A DNA stretch of 64,000 nt from Pseudoteredinibacter isoporae (GTDB lineage: Bacteria; Pseudomonadota; Gammaproteobacteria; Pseudomonadales; Cellvibrionaceae), in assembly GCF_011602085.1 (NCBI RefSeq), contig NZ_JAAONY010000001.1:1302001-1366000 (forward strand), given 5' to 3'. The notes beneath the pieces are model-generated. The model worked only from the letters and a program-made list of their open reading frames with translations. It did not search any database and was not told where the DNA came from. Positions 63,293-64,000 of the stretch are shown here, in pieces (within the stretch, counting starts at the first letter, position 1; every line of letters starts with the position of its first letter). Both the position numbers and the translations under genes were made by a program.

Positions 63293-63784
63293 TTAGCCCA
63301 GTTTCGGGTAAACCACCTGTTCGGCAGGCGCATATGGACAGGTTGCGGTAAAAGTATCGACACCTTTGCTTGCCCAGAAGTTTTCTGCGAACTGATTGAT
63401 CAGGTTCAAAAATTCTACCGCCATATCACGGTCAATGTGTTGGCGAACCTTGGAGCCTTGCAGCATGATATTGTGGGCCAGCTCATGGGTGCCTGGAAAT
63501 TTTTCAAACTGGGGTGCTTTGAAATAATCACCCCAAATAATACGGACTTCTTCCTTGGCTTTGTTGCAGTGACTTTCCTTTTCAGCAACCAGGCGTCCCA
63601 GCTTGGCCTGATCTGCCAGACTCAATTCACCTTTCTCCGCCAACTCGTTAATCTGATCGATCATGCGAATGGCGGTCAGAGCGGCGATCTGTGCCGTCGC
63701 AGGATCGTAGATGCCGCAAGGAATATCGCAGTGAGCGCTGGCGCTCGGGATGTGTTTGTCGAAAAAAGACAGTAGCTTGTGCAT
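63293..63784 (-). CDS. sodN: Nickel superoxide dismutase
   Basis: A 163-residue NiSOD. After a 17-residue leader comes the nickel hook HCDIPCGIYDP, supplying H18, C19 and C23 (mature H1, C2, C6) and the conserved Tyr. The remainder is the four-helix bundle (ELAEKGELSLADQAKLGRLV and ELAHNIMLQGSKVRQHID). It turns superoxide into O2 and H2O2 and is active only after SodX cuts the leader. It is the middle gene of a three-gene operon. Confidence 0.95.
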   Translation of the reverse strand: MHKLLSFFDKHIPSASAHCDIPCGIYDPATAQIAALTAIRMIDQINELAEKGELSLADQAKLGRLVAEKESHCNKAKEEVRIIWGDYFKAPQFEKFPGTHELAHNIMLQGSKVRQHIDRDMAVEFLNLINQFAENFWASKGVDTFTATCPYAPAEQVVYPKLG

Positions 63785-63811
63785 GGTTTTTCCCCTGTTT
63801 ATTCGTTGAGC

Positions 63812-63997
63812 TTAGTCTTGCTTTTCAGCTTTCTGCTTGCGATACACATAGACAGCGGTACCGATTACCGAAGCGATGGCCAAGGCGGTCAACAGGTGGA
63901 TGGGTTCTGCAGCCCAGTGACCGTGATCGTGGCCTGGGTGTGCCAATGCCATTCCGCTCAAGCTGCTCGCCATCAGGCCGAGTGTTAGTTTTTTCAT
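63812..63997 (-). CDS. Small His-rich membrane-anchored protein upstream of sodN
   Basis: A 61-residue protein with a signal peptide ending MALA, then a short metal-binding type run HPGHDHGH (His x4), and a C-terminal membrane helix (IHLLTALAIASVIGTAVYVY) with basic tail. It ends 27 bases before sodN on the same strand and is probably in the same transcript. A role in handling nickel for SodN is an attractive guess; no function is known. Its upstream control region lies outside the window. Confidence 0.75.
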   Translation of the reverse strand: MKKLTLGLMASSLSGMALAHPGHDHGHWAAEPIHLLTALAIASVIGTAVYVYRKQKAEKQD

Positions 63998-64000
63998 GCT

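Overview
The window is chromosomal DNA of roughly even base composition from a free-living gammaproteobacterium. The order murJ ... ribF-ileS-lspA-fkpB-ispH followed by a type IV minor-pilin operon and pilSR is the Pseudomonas-like arrangement. Paired DUF3604 genes, a nickel superoxide dismutase, pimeloyl-type acyl-CoA dehydrogenases and a split oxoprolinase operon point to a marine member of the Pseudomonadales/Cellvibrionales group. This placement is inference. No rRNA, tRNA, insertion sequence, prophage or CRISPR array was seen. Both edges carry genes: the left one is cut, the right one is complete but lacks its upstream region.

Layout. 1-2.3 kb: three minus-strand genes (DUF1223, DsbA/HCCA-isomerase-like, OmpA-like). 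2.6-9.7 kb: a plus-strand cluster of two exported DUF3604 proteins, a membrane-anchored PpiC-type foldase, a HupE/UreJ protein and a secreted flavin amine oxidase. 9.9-14.1 kb: LexA-controlled yebG, a small membrane protein, an iron-type alcohol dehydrogenase, and alanine racemase with D-amino acid aminotransferase. 14.4-17.8 kb: a LysR regulator divergent from a two-subunit acyl-CoA dehydrogenase. 17.9-22.4 kb: a Tat-exported FAD oxidoreductase, a membrane protein, an AraC regulator, then a BlaI/M56-peptidase pair with a double dyad operator. 22.5-30.3 kb, all minus: S1/P1 nuclease, amidohydrolase, TraB/GumN protein, then the operon DUF1445-pxpA-pxpB-pxpC-DUF4392.

30.5-40.6 kb: murJ, a diguanylate cyclase, 3-hydroxyacyl-CoA dehydrogenase, DUF1415, DUF3301, then ribF-ileS-lspA-fkpB-ispH. 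40.7-47.8 kb: minor pilins fimU, pilV, pilW, pilX, pilY1, pilY2, pilE. 47.9-52.3 kb, minus: an extra FimT/GspH pseudopilin, then pilR, pilS and nadE. 52.4-59.4 kb: ampD-ampE, a TetR regulator, yajQ-ampG, an alkyltransferase-like protein, a DUF481 protein and fxsA. 59.6-61.8 kb: groESL behind a clear sigma-32 promoter. 61.9-64 kb: a Fur-boxed ChaN lipoprotein and a minus-strand NiSOD operon (small His-rich protein, sodN, sodX).

A theme of cell-wall turnover and D-amino acids runs through the window. AmpG imports muropeptides, AmpD trims them, Alr and the D-amino acid aminotransferase interconvert D-Ala and D-Glu, the DUF4392 protein is predicted to cyclise D-Glu to 5-oxoproline, and PxpABC hydrolyses 5-oxoproline to glutamate. 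The most interesting pieces for follow-up are the bacterial 'split DGLUCY plus oxoprolinase' operon, the DUF3604/foldase/HupE cluster, the BlaI/M56 pair without a penicillin sensor domain, the His-rich partner of NiSOD, a pseudopilin whose ribosome binding site lies in a hairpin, and an orphan LexA box.
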